From positions 149,884,447 through 149,948,446 of the forward strand of contig CANTUZ010000001.1 of NCBI GenBank assembly GCA_947846985.1: a stretch of DNA of 64,000 nt, read 5' to 3'. Of the stretch, positions 38,001 to 50,905 are shown piece by piece; within the stretch, counting starts at the first letter, position 1, and every line of letters starts with the position of its first letter. A model generated the notes under the pieces. That model was not told the origin of the DNA. It saw only the letters and a program-made list of their open reading frames with translations, and did not search any database. The translations under genes and the position numbers were made by a program. This DNA is from Fratercula arctica. Taxonomy: Eukaryota; Chordata; Aves; Charadriiformes; Alcidae.

Positions 38001-41000
38001 TTTTGCTTTAGGTCATTAGGTCAGTGTTGATTTGTAGATGTGGGATTTAAAGGCTAGACACTCTTTAATCCATTTGAGCATCTGGCCTTTTGTAGTAGAC
38101 ATCCCATTTCCATGTAACAGAGGAACTGTTAAATGTCTGTTTGAAATTAATGATTTTTTTTTTAAGATTATTTTTTTTAAATCTTTGGTAGATTATTACA
38201 AGCAGCTGTGATGTTTATGCTTAATGAAAACAAATGAGGGTCAGTGTAATCTGCTATGTGATCTCTTGAAGGAGACTTACTCTAAAACACAGGCTTTGGG
38301 GGGCAGCAGAGGTGATAGATCGTACTGAGTAGTGGCTTTTTCTAAGAGGGTAAGGTCAATTTAGGTGCATCATCTCACAAAAAAAAGACACTTTGAATGA
38401 ACTCTCAACTAAATAGTGTCTAGAAATACAACCGAGTATACAGTGGGCTCGTCATAATCTTGTTTATAATGTCTCTACATACTAAGCCTTCAGGAGACTT
38501 GTCATTAAATGGTAAAATCCTGAGTCAATATATAGGAAGCTGGCTTGCATATAAACGATCACAATTGTTTTCTTCAGACAGACAAGTCTTTCTGCTTTTT
38601 ACTTGACACATGACTGTGGAATGCTGTTTGACATGACTTGGATTTATTTATACATTGTGTTCAGGCTGCTACTTGGCAGAGCTTTAAAACATGCTTAGTT
38701 CTCAATGCACTTTTTTCCTGCCGTTTACTCATGTATTCTGAACATTAAAACAAACAAAAAAGCCTGGCTCTGTAGCCTCTCCTTATAGCAGCATGGCTAT
38801 TTCAAGGTTAAAGCCTGTAGCTCCCTCTGAAGGCCCAACTGTTTTGGAAAGTCCTTTTGTCTGTTTACAAACTGTTCTCTGTGCAGCTCCCATGCAATAA
38901 TGGAGTCCTCGGGATGCTGGATGTGGGAGGATAAACCTGCTGACACAGGCACTGCTGCTGTTGGTCTGTTCGCCGGGCCTTAGTCATGTAAAATGGCTTG
39001 CGTCTTTTATGCTTTGTATGGGTGGGGACAAAATGCAGGCATTAACACTTTTTCCACGATGCTAGAAATTGCTGTAGCAGATTTTAGAAACCATCAGATT
39101 TGTTGAATTTGTTCTAAAGCAGATCATTGTACTAAACTGGTGCAGAGAGGCCATGAGTAACTAAATGTGAGAGACTGGCAACATGCAGATTAATGATATA
39201 TCTGTGAATTGTGGCAGAGTTTTTTAGTCTTTTCCAGGGGGGCTTGCATTTAGTGCAAAAGTACTTTCGTCTTTCTTAGTTGAGATGTCTAGTTGAAGAA
39301 CCTGAAGAGTCAGAGGTGTTCTGCAAATGATTTCAGAAAGCATTTCTCCCAGGTAATCCTTGTTCACAGTTGAGAGAAGAACAGGGTGAGGATAAATTAC
39401 TGCACACCAGTAATAGAATGTCTTAAAGTGGAATTATTTCTACGTTTTTTTTTTTTTTTTCAGTTCATCAATTTGCCCTTACTGTATGCAATAATTAGCT
39501 GTTCGGTTTAAGTATAAAAATACTACTTGGACTGATGGAGACATGGGAATTTTTACTTCTTGATGGATATCTGAGCAAAGTGAGTATTTGAGTACATTTG
39601 GGAATGTGGAGCTCAGGACTGGAAGGAGCCATTTGGTCACTGAGGGGGTTTTGTGTGGGTTTCCCCCCCACCCCCCTCAGTCACAGGCAGCCATATAACT
39701 TACCTCTCACTTAGATGTTCAGTAAACTTTTCTTCTGGCACATTGAGAATCACAGGCTGTTAGTGGCTGTGGGAAACAAACTCTAAACAGAACTTTGGCT
39801 TTTGGTCATTTAGTACAGTTTAATGTTACACTATACTTCAGAAACTAAGCAAGAAAGATTGAAGTCATTGCCAATGTCATGAGATTCCTATTAGCAGAAA
39901 ACTTAAGCAGACACTTGAGTAATGAACTCTACTAGCAGCATGATGCTTACCTGGACTCAATAGCCACAGTCAGTCTTCAGGGCTTCAGAGGAAAGGGAAC
40001 CTAAGGCAGCCAAATTTTGAACCAGAGGGAAGAACAGTCTTCTAGTCTTGACAGATGGCTGGTAGAAGTGCTTTTCCAAATAGAAGTGCTTTTCAAACTG
40101 ATGGTCTTTGGAGGATCCTTCATTGCAGCTTTTTTTATGCTTGTTCTTGACTATCTCTAGACATCTGTTGGCTTGTGTATCCTTTGGACTGTACCTTGAT
40201 GCTGTGGTTTTCCCACCACCATAGAAGCACTTTACCTTCACGAGGATCGTATAGATGTGGCTAACCCTGGTATTAAACAATTGCCTGTTCCACTTATACT
40301 TGTACTAACATTGATTGAAGAAAATATATAAATATTTAAAGTCCATGTTCATCTGTCCAATTAAGTAATATTGTGGTTATAGTTCTGAGTATCTGGTTTA
40401 GATTTTGATAGCTAAGATTGAAATGAAGTACCATGCAAGCCTTTTTAGCAAAGGCTCATGAACTAGGGATTGAGGCTTCAAAAGACCTGAATTCCAGTCT
40501 CTTCTGCAGTTAATGGTTTTGTTTTGCAGGCATTGAGTAGTGACATGCGTGGTGTGGTGTATTCCCTGGAGTAGCGTTAAACATAGCTGCTGTTTGAATA
40601 GTAGAGGGCAAATTATCTCAACTTGAAAGAACAAGTTGATTCTGTAATGAGTTATTCCTGCAGGGCACAACCTGAACTTCTCACTTGGAGTTTTCTTCCT
40701 AGTATCTCCTTCTCAGTCCCAGCATCTCTTCTGTGTTCTTAAAGCCCTTTCCCATTTCCTATGTGAGTTAATATTTTTTTTTTCTCCTCTTCCCTTTCTT
40801 AAGGAGGTCAGTGTTTCTCAGGAAGATGAGTGAAAACATGAAGTGTCTTTTCTGTAATTAAAAATAGTTTGATGTCTTCCTATATCATGCTTGCAGCAGT
40901 TACATTGAGACTGACATCTATTACCTAGAATAAATAATTTTATGCTATTTTTACTTGCAGCTGACAGGGTTGAGTATTGTGTACCTGTTGTTAAGCTCCC

Positions 41001-42780
41001 TGAAATATCGAAAGGGTTCATAGGTTATATAAGACTATCTGTTGCCTTTCTTTAAAGATCCTGTGTCACTTTTCTTTACAGCTGTAGTACTTCTCTGGCA
41101 GCTCTGTGTGCCAAGGCACTTTCCATGACTAATTTTGATGTCTGTTCTCTTCAGTAGCTCTTGTTCATGCCATTGCTTGGAGCCCTGTGTTGCTGTTATT
41201 ACTTGGCCACCCACTGTAATGCAACTGGCAAGTGGTTTTGTCCCTTGGCTTGTTAAGATTTTTGTGTGTAAGTCAGTTTTAACTGTGGAAGCTGCTACAA
41301 ACAAACTCTTAAAAATAACTGCTATAAGCCAAAATAAAATGAAAGACTTGGTGGTGAAATTAGAACTTCACTCAAGAACTGAAACACAACAGTTAAATTC
41401 TGATATGATGAAATTTTCACAGTTAGCAGTGTGAGCCCGGTTTGCCCTTAGTAAAGTTGGCAACACTGCACCCCTCCGTTGTCTGTTAGCATTCTGTTAT
41501 TTTGGGTAAATGCTTTTTTAAAAAACTTAGTCTAGAGCACTGTAGTTAAAGCATCTTGCTGTCACATTTTTCCCCATTGTATCACTTGTTCTGCAAGCTG
41601 TGGCCTGGTTTCTACTATAACAGGATAATTACTGCTTTCGATTTTTTTAGTTTTGTGTGTACGTGTTTATAAAGCTGATTTTATTGATTGTAAAATATAG
41701 TCTTTCTAAACAATTGACTTAAATTTTCCAGACTTGTCTTATTGTTGATGTTACTTATTGCTGATGTTTCTCTGGCTTGCTTGAGAATATTCCAAAATTT
41801 TCCTACTGTTGAAAAATTCTGAAAGCTGTAGAATGCTTTTTTGCTTGCTGCTTAATACAGGAGTAAAACTTCAGTTGGTAGCTGAGGGGTATTTGTGCGT
41901 GTGTGTTTTCAATGGAACGTCCTCAACTTGTGTGAGTGCTCCATGAAGCTAACAGAGGTGTGGTATTCCTGCAATCTGATACTAGACATTTTCAGTGCAA
42001 AGCAATGCACAGGACACTGTCAGGATGAGAGTGAAAAGCCGCTCAATCCAACGTGATCTACTTGCAGTTCTTTGATACTGTAGTCTATTTGTTATGTTTT
42101 GATGGATTAAGATTTTCTTTGTACATCACTGAAACTGCTGTAATCCCGTTTATTGCAAAATCAGGTGGCATTTTAGAATATCTTTCCGTAAGAAAGACAA
42201 CAATGAAACTTGACCATGTCTGTTTTATAGCTGACATTTCTCTGATTCTATGTTTTTAGAGTTCATGGATAGCAGTAAAAGAACTGTGGGGAAAGGCTTA
42301 TTGATTGCTTTGGTGTTAAAATAAATGATGAAAAGTTATTACCGTCTGGCTGATGAGGTCTGGGGTGTGCATAGCAATAATTTAAAGGAAATTATGGTTT
42401 CATTAGTGCTGATGTGGTCTCTGTGAAGGCTGTGTTTAACTATCAGTACAACTTCACTATATAAAATGGAGTCACAGCTGTCTTTGATCTTGGACCCTTA
42501 CTGCACCAAAAGCTAAAATACACTTCTACATTCTCTTGTTTGTCACCACTGTCTGTATCGTTACCTTCCTTTTTTGAAAGGAATTGATTTGAGGAATTCC
42601 TTTTGGTCACTTTTCTCTGGATGCTTGAGATACGCAAGGCTGGATGTACTAGGAAAAAGCAGTACTATGTCTCAATGGTAGGGGAGAAAAAGCTCTGTAA
42701 AGAAGGTCCCAATTTGCTGAGTATCGTGTAAGTACGAGATTAAATTGGCCCTAACAGGACAAAGTGGGGAGACTAAAGCT
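35075..42780. other. Non-coding stretch with a GC/CpG-enriched first part
   Basis: The first 1.3 kb (to about 36.4 kb) keeps scattered CpG and GC-rich patches. These include a 15-nt poly(A) run (35114-35128) and a promoter-like spot near 35.9 kb, with CATAAAAG followed about 55 nt later by a donor-like CAAG|GTCAGT. The rest is AT-rich with poly(T) runs at 37328-37340, 37977-37992 and 39445-39460, and a C-rich run at 39663-39677. No gene is recognised. Confidence 0.5.
40063..40098. repeat. 18-bp tandem duplication
   Basis: TAGAAGTGCTTTTCCAAA (40063-40080) is followed at once by TAGAAGTGCTTTTCAAAC (40081-40098). This is a two-copy tandem repeat with near-identical units. Confidence 0.8.
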
Positions 42781-42859
42781 GTTTATATAAAAGGGAAATA
42801 GTTTATATAAAAGGGAAATAGTTTATATAAAAGGGAAATAGTTTATTTAAAAGGAAATA
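42781..42859. repeat. Minisatellite, 20-bp unit, four copies
   Basis: GTTTATATAAAAGGGAAATA occurs three times without change at 42781-42840. A fourth copy at 42841-42859 carries an A-to-T change and a lost G. Identical units point to recent expansion or gene-conversion-like homogenisation. It starts 124 bp upstream of a CR1 3' end. Confidence 0.95.
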
Positions 42860-42904
42860 GTCATGAACAGATAGTAGAATTTTTTTGTCCGCAGACCTGA
42901 AAGA

Positions 42905-42990
42905 TACTGTCGCCCATGTCAGGGGGGGCTGGACTGCATGCTCATTAAAGGTCCCTTCTCACCCAAACTATTCTATGGTTCTATGATTTT
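42905..42990 (+). mobile_element. CR1 LINE 3' end with terminal microsatellite
   Basis: Only the CR1 3' UTR survives: a G-rich run then CTGGACTGCATG, AAAGGTCCCTTCTCACCC, AAACTATTCTATGGTTCTAT and GATTTT. The last part is the octamer-type terminal microsatellite that marks the CR1 3' end, so the element is on the plus strand and truncated to under 100 bp. The 5' boundary is uncertain by about 15 bp. Confidence 0.88.
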
Positions 42991-44404
42991 TAGGAACTGA
43001 TGTGTTCTGGAGAAAGTTAGTCTGATACTTTCTGTAATGTGGCAGGGAGGACAAAGAAAAAGTGGAAGGAGAAGGGCAAATGTGTTGTGCCCTCAAGTTT
43101 CTCCTCCCCAGAAAGCATGGAGTCAGGTAGAATAGGTTGAAAATGCCTATACTGTCACATATTCTGTGCAAGAAATATAAATGGGATTCAGGAAAAGGTT
43201 AAGCAAATTCATGGTGAATATGTCTTCCAGTAGCTGGTGAAAAACAGTTGCACAAATGCATCTGCTGACATGGGTGATCCCTAAACAAGTGATGCTGGAA
43301 GCCATGGGGACTGAGGAAAGATCGTTGTGTGTTTGCTGCTTTCTACTGTAGGTTACCCAAACATTTGCTACTGCTTCTTTTCAGACACAGAATATTTGAT
43401 TGAATGATTTTTTTAATTTTTTTTTTCCTGACCATGGCTCATATGCTCTTATCTACTCCAGAAATGTACTGATTTATTGCAGTCTAGTGCTTACTGTGAA
43501 TTTTCCATGCTGTTTTTTATTAACTCGAACCAAGAATAATTTGTACTTTATTTTTAGTATCTGTCACTGCCCAAACTGTTTTTTTTATATGGAAGCAAAA
43601 TCACTGTCACTGCATTCTGACCTATTTCACTTACAGTGAAACACTGTACTGTTTGAATTTCTAATATGGCAAGGGTAATTTTGAAGTTGTGGATTCAGCC
43701 TTTCACTGTGCTGATGAGTGGAAGGAAAATCCTGTGTGGTGGTCTTCCTGGCTTGGGTTGGTTTTTGGTTTTTTTGGGGAATGTGTGTGCATTTTGTGTG
43801 CATGTAACCAAAAGCTAAATTAAATGGAAAATGGGAGTCTGTGCTCTTGAGCTGTTTTGCAAAGAGGTTAAAAGAGCGTTATGTTTAATCTGTGAAGATG
43901 AATAAAGACTGGTGGCACAACACCACTAGGGTAGGTCACAAGCTTTTTCCTCTTCCCTTTTTCTCACCCTTCCTTAAAGATGGGTATGTGTTTCTGTGGT
44001 AACAGCTACAACATGGTCCCCAACTGGTGGGGCACCGGAGCTGCCCTCCTGGCCTAGCGCCACCCGGCTCTGCTGGTCTAGCTGTATGGCTTGGCTGGCA
44101 GGAGAACGCAGTAGTAAGCAGGAACATCACCCTCGGAGGTAATACTGTCACTGGGGAAGAGGCAGCAGCTGCGGTGGAGGCAGGAGGCCTGAAGAAGCAG
44201 CCTTTTCAAGGGGGAAGGCATGGGAAGGAGTAAGCAATGCAGATGACATGAGAAAAGGCAGAGCTACGGGGCCGAGGGGTCTTATCTTTGAATTTATTTG
44301 CTAACTGTGTATTAGTGTAATAGAACAGATAGCACTATAAAGAGTAATTTCCTTTTCCCTAGACCACGGCATGAAGCTTTCTCTCAATTTTGTAATATAT
44401 ATGT

Positions 44405-44459
<55 letters not shown>

Positions 44460-47400
44460 AAGGAGGTATAAGAAATAGTGAACTGTTAAGCCATTTTTTT
44501 TTGAACAGGAGAATTGGCAAATCAAACCCAATTGATAAAGACAAAGCCTTTGACCACTTCCCACATCTAAAACCAAAAATCCTTTAACAATTGCTGATGT
44601 TTCTTTGCTAGAGAAGATTAGTTGAAAAATGAATCATGGATTCCTGGATTATTCTTTTTTTTTTTTTTTTTAAGTATGGGAAATACTTTAAGCTACAGAA
44701 GAACAGCTTTATATGGTTAGTGTAAAACATACAGTTGCCACAGTAAAAGCATTCCTTTTGTAAATGCTAATAGAATAGGCGTCAGTGACATGGCGCTCAA
44801 CTTTTTTTAATATAGTTCTTTGATTTTGTAGAACCACAACCATTTAATTATTTGTTTGGGGAGTTTTGTAGTTGCTTGTATTACTTTTATGCTTGGACTA
44901 AATTGCAGCCACCAAGGTGCTACAATGATAAATGCTGTACAAACATAGGACAAAAAAGGCAGGCTTTTCCCTTAAGAACTCTTATCGTGTCTCCTCTGGG
45001 TTTTTGTACAGCCACAGGCTTCCCCTTTGGGGCATATGATACAGCTGAGCTGGAAAAAAACTTAGAAAGTAAATAACAGGTTTTTTCCATCTTTTTTTTA
45101 ATTATGGCGTGGTAGTTGTTCATCACACCTGCCTTGGAATTGCTTGTCTTAAATCCAGATCCTTGCATGTGAACCCGAAGAATGAGGGGAGGGAGTGATG
45201 GAAGGGTTTTTGATTTCAGAACTGGGAGGGAAGGTGTCCTTACAACAAACTTGTTTCTGTTTGTCTGCAGATCCAGAGTCTCCCATATCATTTCTCACCT
45301 TGTTGGGGGCTAGTTACCCATTTTTTTAAGGTGCTGTTGTTACTTTTCCGTGTTGCAGCAATCCTGAATACCCATTCCTAAACTCTGTCCCTGCCCAGCC
45401 CACTTCTGTCTGGACTTTTCTGCCTCCCTCCTTTTCTTGGTGGTTACTTGTTTCTGTAGGTCATTTCCTTAATCTAGAAATCTTTCTCCGTCTTTTTATT
45501 CATTACATACCTGTAAATCTTGAATTGTCATACAGCTGTTTCTTCTTTCCTCGTATGCCTGTGTGGCAAAGCTTGAAGGATGCAGCTTAACAAGACAGCA
45601 AATAACCAGATCTGCTTCCTGGATGGATTTTGTTCTTCTCTTCCACTTTCTCCTTCTGTTGACACAGATGCTTATCTGACCCCATGGGCCAGCTCAGCCT
45701 GCTAAGCTAACAGAACAATCCAGAAGAAAATGAATATGTTTCTGGCAGAATAGTGAGCTGAACTGACTTGCTGCAGTGCCAGACAAGACCCTGTGCAAGG
45801 AGAGCAAGAGCAGGATGTTCCTCTGCGAGCAACCAGCCACTGGCTTGGCATAAGGGAGCTCTTGGGCTGCACATGGACTGTCTTGCCTTTCCTCCTCTGA
45901 GGATATTGGGCAACCATGCATGAATGTCATCCTTTGTGTACCCATTCAAGGGTCCTTGTCAATGCTCCACAGCTACTGCATTCAGTCATCATTAGCCTCT
46001 GCAGTCCGTGGGCTGACCCGTGTTGCTGTCCCTGGATGAGATGTCGGAGATGAGTTAATGTGACAACCTGGTGTTGGGAAGGGCCATCATGTCCCATCCC
46101 TCTGTACTGAGCTATGCTGCACTGTGATCGCCACACACCTCCTGGAGCTTGTCACATGGTACAAAACACTGATTTCAGCTTGCTCACCTGGAACAAAAGT
46201 TTGCTTTGCCTGCTCGGTTGCTTTGGCTTATCATGGGTTGGACATTTTTGTAAGGGAGGAATGTGATAGAGCCACAAGGCGGAATGATGGGGTTGGGATA
46301 TGTGCATCTTTTTGGTAGAAACATTAAACTGAAATACAAATCTAACGTTAGCCAGATCCTTGTGAGCTTCATCTCCTCTTCCTTGGCAGAGAGGGGAGGC
46401 TCCTGAACATCCATGTGGTGGCTTCTCTTATTTGTAGCTCTTGATAGTTGGCTGCTTGACTTTTTAAGCCATTTACTTTGGTGCCACGCTTAGGCTCTGC
46501 AGTTTTACTATCTGCCCTTGGTGATTAGAAGCAGGAAGTCCCCATCATGGCTCCCATTGCAATCAAAAGAAACCACGAAGTACCAGTGGTAGGCCTTGCT
46601 TGAGCTCTTGCACAGTGCTCAGAAAGAAAGTAGAGTGTAGTCATTGCTTCAGTACAGCAAGAAGGCGCAGGTAAGAGGGGCAGATGGTCACATTCTGTTT
46701 AGCATGCCTGGGGCAGTGCATCTCTCTCCCAGATTTTGACCTAGGCCAGTGTACGCTTCTGCATATCTGCAGTTCCAAAGGTGTCCTTGGTTTTCTGTGC
46801 CTACACTGTGAGTAGTTTTCAGACTTTTTTTTTTTTTTTTGCCCGGCGATAGAAGTGTCCGTTCAAAACTACAGTGAATAGTATTTAGCAAGTTGTGTGC
46901 TTTGGAATTGGTTGGTTGGTTTGTTTGTTTTAAGGTATGGTTTATATCCAGCCGCCTTCATAAAATCACTTATTACTGATTTTAGACTATCCCAAGAATC
47001 ATGAGAAGGACAGCATATGGAAGGTCTGACAGAAGCGGAGGTCAGTTTGGGAAAAGGGTGCGTGGTGTCTCGGTAGCTAATTCCATTGCCCTAAGAATAG
47101 CTGGGAGCCAAGTTGAACCCCTTTTCAGACTGCTGGGCTTTTGAGAGAGGCTTTTAACAGCACCTCAGAAGTTATTTTGAGATAAGGAAAAAGCAAGCTT
47201 TAATTTTTGCCCAGGACCAAACTGCTATGCTTTTTAAGTACTGGGGTGTACAAGAGAAGGGAGAGGGGTAGACAACAGTGTGAGTCAACCACACCTAATT
47301 TATGGAAGCCCCGTGAAAGATGCTTTTTTAGTTGTTGTGGTTTTACATCTCTCTCAGACTCATTGAGATGTCTAAAGATCTCTCAGGGGGAAAAAAGTTG

Positions 47401-48273
47401 GGGGTTGCTTTCAGTGCAGAGCACTGATGTATTGAAATACAGAAGTGCTCACACTGCATTCTGTGTTAGGGCAACACGTGGGTTACTAATCCTTTGGATG
47501 TGACAAAAATCACTCTTTCTCCATCAATGCCTTGCAGAAACTTCGTGTCATGTCCTGATGCAGCATCTGCAGCAAACCTCTTCAAATGCTTTGTGCCTGA
47601 AGTGAGTCTGCAGTAATGAGGAGCCTGCTGAAGGCAGCCATACTGAATGCTGGGCTGTGATTCACTGTCACATGAGCTAATTTGTTTTTGGGGGGGTGTG
47701 GCATGCTGCCCGTGTAGCTCTGTAATACTTAGTTCAGCTTTCCAGGTTTCCTAACAGGACTCGTACTCATGTGACTTCCTTCTCAACTCCAGCTTCGTCA
47801 CATCAAGAATATTCAAATGAGTCAGGTACACAGAGTCCCCTTATCTGCAATGTAAGGAAAGTACCGAGAGAAAGCTTGTGATGCTTAGTTTGAAAAGTGG
47901 ACAGGAGTGGAGAACAAAGTAAGTGCCATATATTTATTGCAGGACATCTATAAAAGCTTTTAATTACTGGAGTGGTGAAGTCATATGATAAGCCAATAAT
48001 TCTGATTTGAGATAACATTGTTTCATAAAGCTTAACTAGTGTGCTGTGCAAGCCTCTAGACTAAGAACATGCTGGTTTTAGTTTGAATAGCTATCTTATT
48101 CATACTAAATGACAGCAACTACTCATCCTAGTAGCATGATTTTAATTGCCCACTAATAAGAATGTGTTGGTTTTTTTTTAACCGACTGTTATCCATGCCC
48201 CTTCATCTGCTTTTTAGATAAATTTAATAGAACTAACTTTATTTTTTAGTTAACTTTTCCTTAAATTTCACAG
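42991..48273. other. Non-coding stretch, probably intron or intergenic
   Basis: Mostly AT-rich. A GC-richer pocket lies at about 44.0-44.2 kb. A donor-like site (GGCGCAG|GTAAGA) lies at 46670, with an acceptor-like CTCTTGCACAG about 55 nt before it, but no coding frame is apparent between them. Poly(T) runs are at 44655-44672 and 46825-46840. Confidence 0.5.
44394..44458. repeat. (TA)n microsatellite, about 21 units plus TG-interrupted flank
   Basis: A pure TA run spans about 44414-44456, preceded by mixed TATATG/TGTATGTG units. Runs like this are highly mutable and can extrude cruciforms. Confidence 0.97.
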
Positions 48274-48290
48274 GCACGTTGTGGTGACAG
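48274..48290 (+). other. Microexon-like segment, 17 nt
   Basis: A strong acceptor (CTTTTCCTTAAATTTCACAG) and a strong donor (GACAG|GTAAGA) frame 17 nt, GCACGTTGTGGTGACAG. In one phase this reads H-V-V-V-T with split codons at both ends. The peptide resembles the start of a short-chain dehydrogenase Rossmann fold (for example 3-ketodihydrosphingosine reductase, KDSR), where V-V-V-T-G begins the nucleotide-binding motif. I see no matching GC-rich first exon upstream and no continuation with the G-x-x-x-G-I-G motif downstream, so identity is unsupported. Confidence 0.2.
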
Positions 48291-48632
48291 GTAAGACATA
48301 GCTGTACCTCTTGTTGAGTTTTCAACTAATACTTGCCAGTATAGCTTTATTGTGCAGTTTGTACTTTGCACATTTCTGTTCTTAGAGTAAGCAAAGATAG
48401 GTGTAAAACTCACATGAAACCAGGTTAATGAGATGTCCCCATTTTATCACTTTAATCTCTCCTAGCTAATCTGCTAGCTAATCAAATAGAGATAAAACAA
48501 TTAATCTTTTACCTTTTCTTAAAAAAGGAGGAGTTAAGCATGTGTTTTGAGGTTGGGCTTTGAAGATGTCTTTATACTTGGTTTAATGTTGCGCCTTCTG
48601 GAAATGAAATAATATAAAATCCACAGTTTCCT

Positions 48633-48790
48633 TCATGTTTTTAAGATTCCTTCTCTCTCCTTGAGCAGTAGCAGAGCTGAGGTTATTCTCCCTGGGCTGC
48701 TGCGAGCCAGCGGGTTTCCTGTGTGGCCCAGGGTGGACCTTTCGGGGCTGGTCGGAGCTCTGACCTCTTGCCTGTTCTCTGCCTTGTCCC
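48633..48790 (-). CDS. Candidate terminal coding exon in a GC-rich pocket, unidentified
   Basis: Reading the minus strand, a strong acceptor (CTCTCTGTCCGTCCCTGCCCCAG) ends at 48791. The best frame then reads DKAENRQEVRAPTSPERS, continues through GHTGNPLARSSPGRITS and ends ALLLLKEREGILKT at a TGA (48633-48635). Codon third positions are G/C-rich and the stretch is locally far richer in GC than its flanks. An AATAAA motif on the minus strand near 48346-48351 would fit a short 3' UTR. I do not recognise the protein. A second minus-strand frame (GQGREQARGQSSDQPRK...) is also open, and the plus strand has its own acceptor-like site at 48669, so strand and frame are not settled. Confidence 0.35.
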
Positions 48791-50905
48791 CTGGGGCAGG
48801 GACGGACAGAGAGCTCAAATGTCATCCCTCCCACAGGCGTCACATTACAGTTGTTATATACTTTTCCCCAAAAAGGAGACTTGATTTCTCATCTGGCCCC
48901 TACTTTTCCTTGTGTGACTCCTTCTCTTTGCTTATGGTGCTCAGTAACTAGCATTTATATAGCTGCTTATCTGAACCAATTGTTTCTTGTATTATTTTGT
49001 AGCCATTTGTCTTACAGCTTTCCAGCCTACTATTTTGCTTGAGTGAAAATTGAAAACTTTATTGCTGATCCCATCTGAATTTGAAATTTGTCACATACTT
49101 GTATGACAGGCATTATCAGTGTTTTTTCTGGGTTAGGAAGAGTGCATCAGGCTGAAGGAAGACTGACAACGCCTTACTGGCAGGTGGACCAACCAGGCTA
49201 GTGGTTTGTTTCAAATATGGGAAACTGAGCAGAAAATTTATCTTCTCTGGAAAGACTTTTCTGGAGAGGGAAGGTGTTCTGTTGTAGATGTATTTCATGT
49301 GGAAGCCCAAGCAAGGGGGCAAGCTTTAAACTCATGGAGGTGAACTTCACAATAGAAATGTAACCTATGCATTGGAGTTGTCTTAGTCTGGGTATGAAAC
49401 TCAGTTACTCTTACTTTTTGTTTTAATGGTGTGTTGATGACCTGGATGAATAAACTTGTACGTGTCTTTAAGGAGCCTGGGGTTACTTGCTAGGAGTATC
49501 AAGGATGGGGAATTGCAACTTCCTAGCACAACAGTTTAAAAATAAATGCTCAAAACAGAACCAACACATGCAAATCTTGGTCAAAGCACTAAAAGTGGGT
49601 TCCATTTACATTTCAAATCCCTATGTGTGGAACTTGCATCTGCTCACCTCGAGAAGAGAAATACACCAAGGTTTTGAAAAAACTGGAGGAAGATAGTTGT
49701 TTTTACTGTTGGTTGGTTCTGGTTTTTTTTGGCAAAACACCCTCTGTTCAACATCTGTAATAGAAAGGAAATAATTAGCTGCCCTATTCCAGAGAACTGT
49801 CTCCTCAGTGACAGATGTTCATAACAATGGATTGTTTTGCAAGTGTATACCGCGTAACCCTTGGTACTTGTCCTTCAGAGCAGCTCTGCAGTGGCGGGCT
49901 CGTACGTAGCCTTGAATGTGAGGACTACGAGCGGCCGGTGGCGGAAGGGGCTGTAGGGAGCTGTGGTTTGGACCAACACAGCGGTTGGAGATGACCTCAG
50001 CTGCCGTGAATGACAAGCTGGCTGCTATATTCTGATTCATATTATCCGAACTGACAGGGCTGGATTTTAAATCCCAGTTTCTTTCTCCTGCTGGGATGAA
50101 AGTGTGCCAGCTGGGGGTCACATGGTGTGAGAGCTGTGAACACTGAAAGAAAGTTACTTGCAGTAACTTCTCTTTTCAGTTAACCCTTTTGCTTTTTAAA
50201 AACGTGCATTTTCACAGTTCATAATTCACTCTAATATCTTAGTATTCTACCCTGGAACACAATATCTAGTTTATACCATTTGAAAACTGATTTTAAATTG
50301 TTGTAGTGACTTTCATTCTGTGCCAAATAAGGTAATGTTTTCGCAATGATAATTAGACTTTTTTGGTCACTGCTCTGGTATCCTGCATGTTGTATTTACT
50401 TCATTCTAGGCATAAATTTAAATACAGATTATGCAATGAAAAAGTTTATTAGAAATGAGCATCATGCAGTATAAAGGGAGAACAAAGTACCAACCAGAGA
50501 AACGTACTAACTTGTCTGTTAACCTCGATACTGCTTTAATTACAAAGAGCAATGCAATTAAGAGTGACAAAACTTCCGTAGGAACTGAGGCATTAGGGAA
50601 AACAACTTACAGTAGTCCCTCCTCCTCCTGCTTTCTCCAGCAGTTTGTAGGTTACGTAAGCTGATTTCTTTGTTTTTCCTCTTTAATAGTGAACAGACCT
50701 CACTCTCTTTTCTAAGCGGACTGGTTTGCATGCTTACGTTTTTCCTTTCAAAACGGGCTTGCCTTCAAAGAGGAGGAGCATACTGTAATTGAAAGCCCCA
50801 GCATGTAAACTGTCGGCATATACTGAACATCTGGTGGGAAGTCCTTTCTGGCAGCTTATAGGCCGTGTAAATAGGATATATGTGAGCCTGTCATAGGGTT
50901 GTTAC

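Noticed and set aside
44301..44576. Minus-strand frame with repeated Y-I residues
   Set aside because: It is the translation of the (TA)n microsatellite and not a protein.
48274..48290. Naming the 17-nt segment as exon 2 of KDSR
   Set aside because: The H-V-V-V-T reading is suggestive, but no GC-rich first exon upstream and no G-x-x-x-G-I-G exon downstream could be found. Kept only as an unnamed microexon-like segment.
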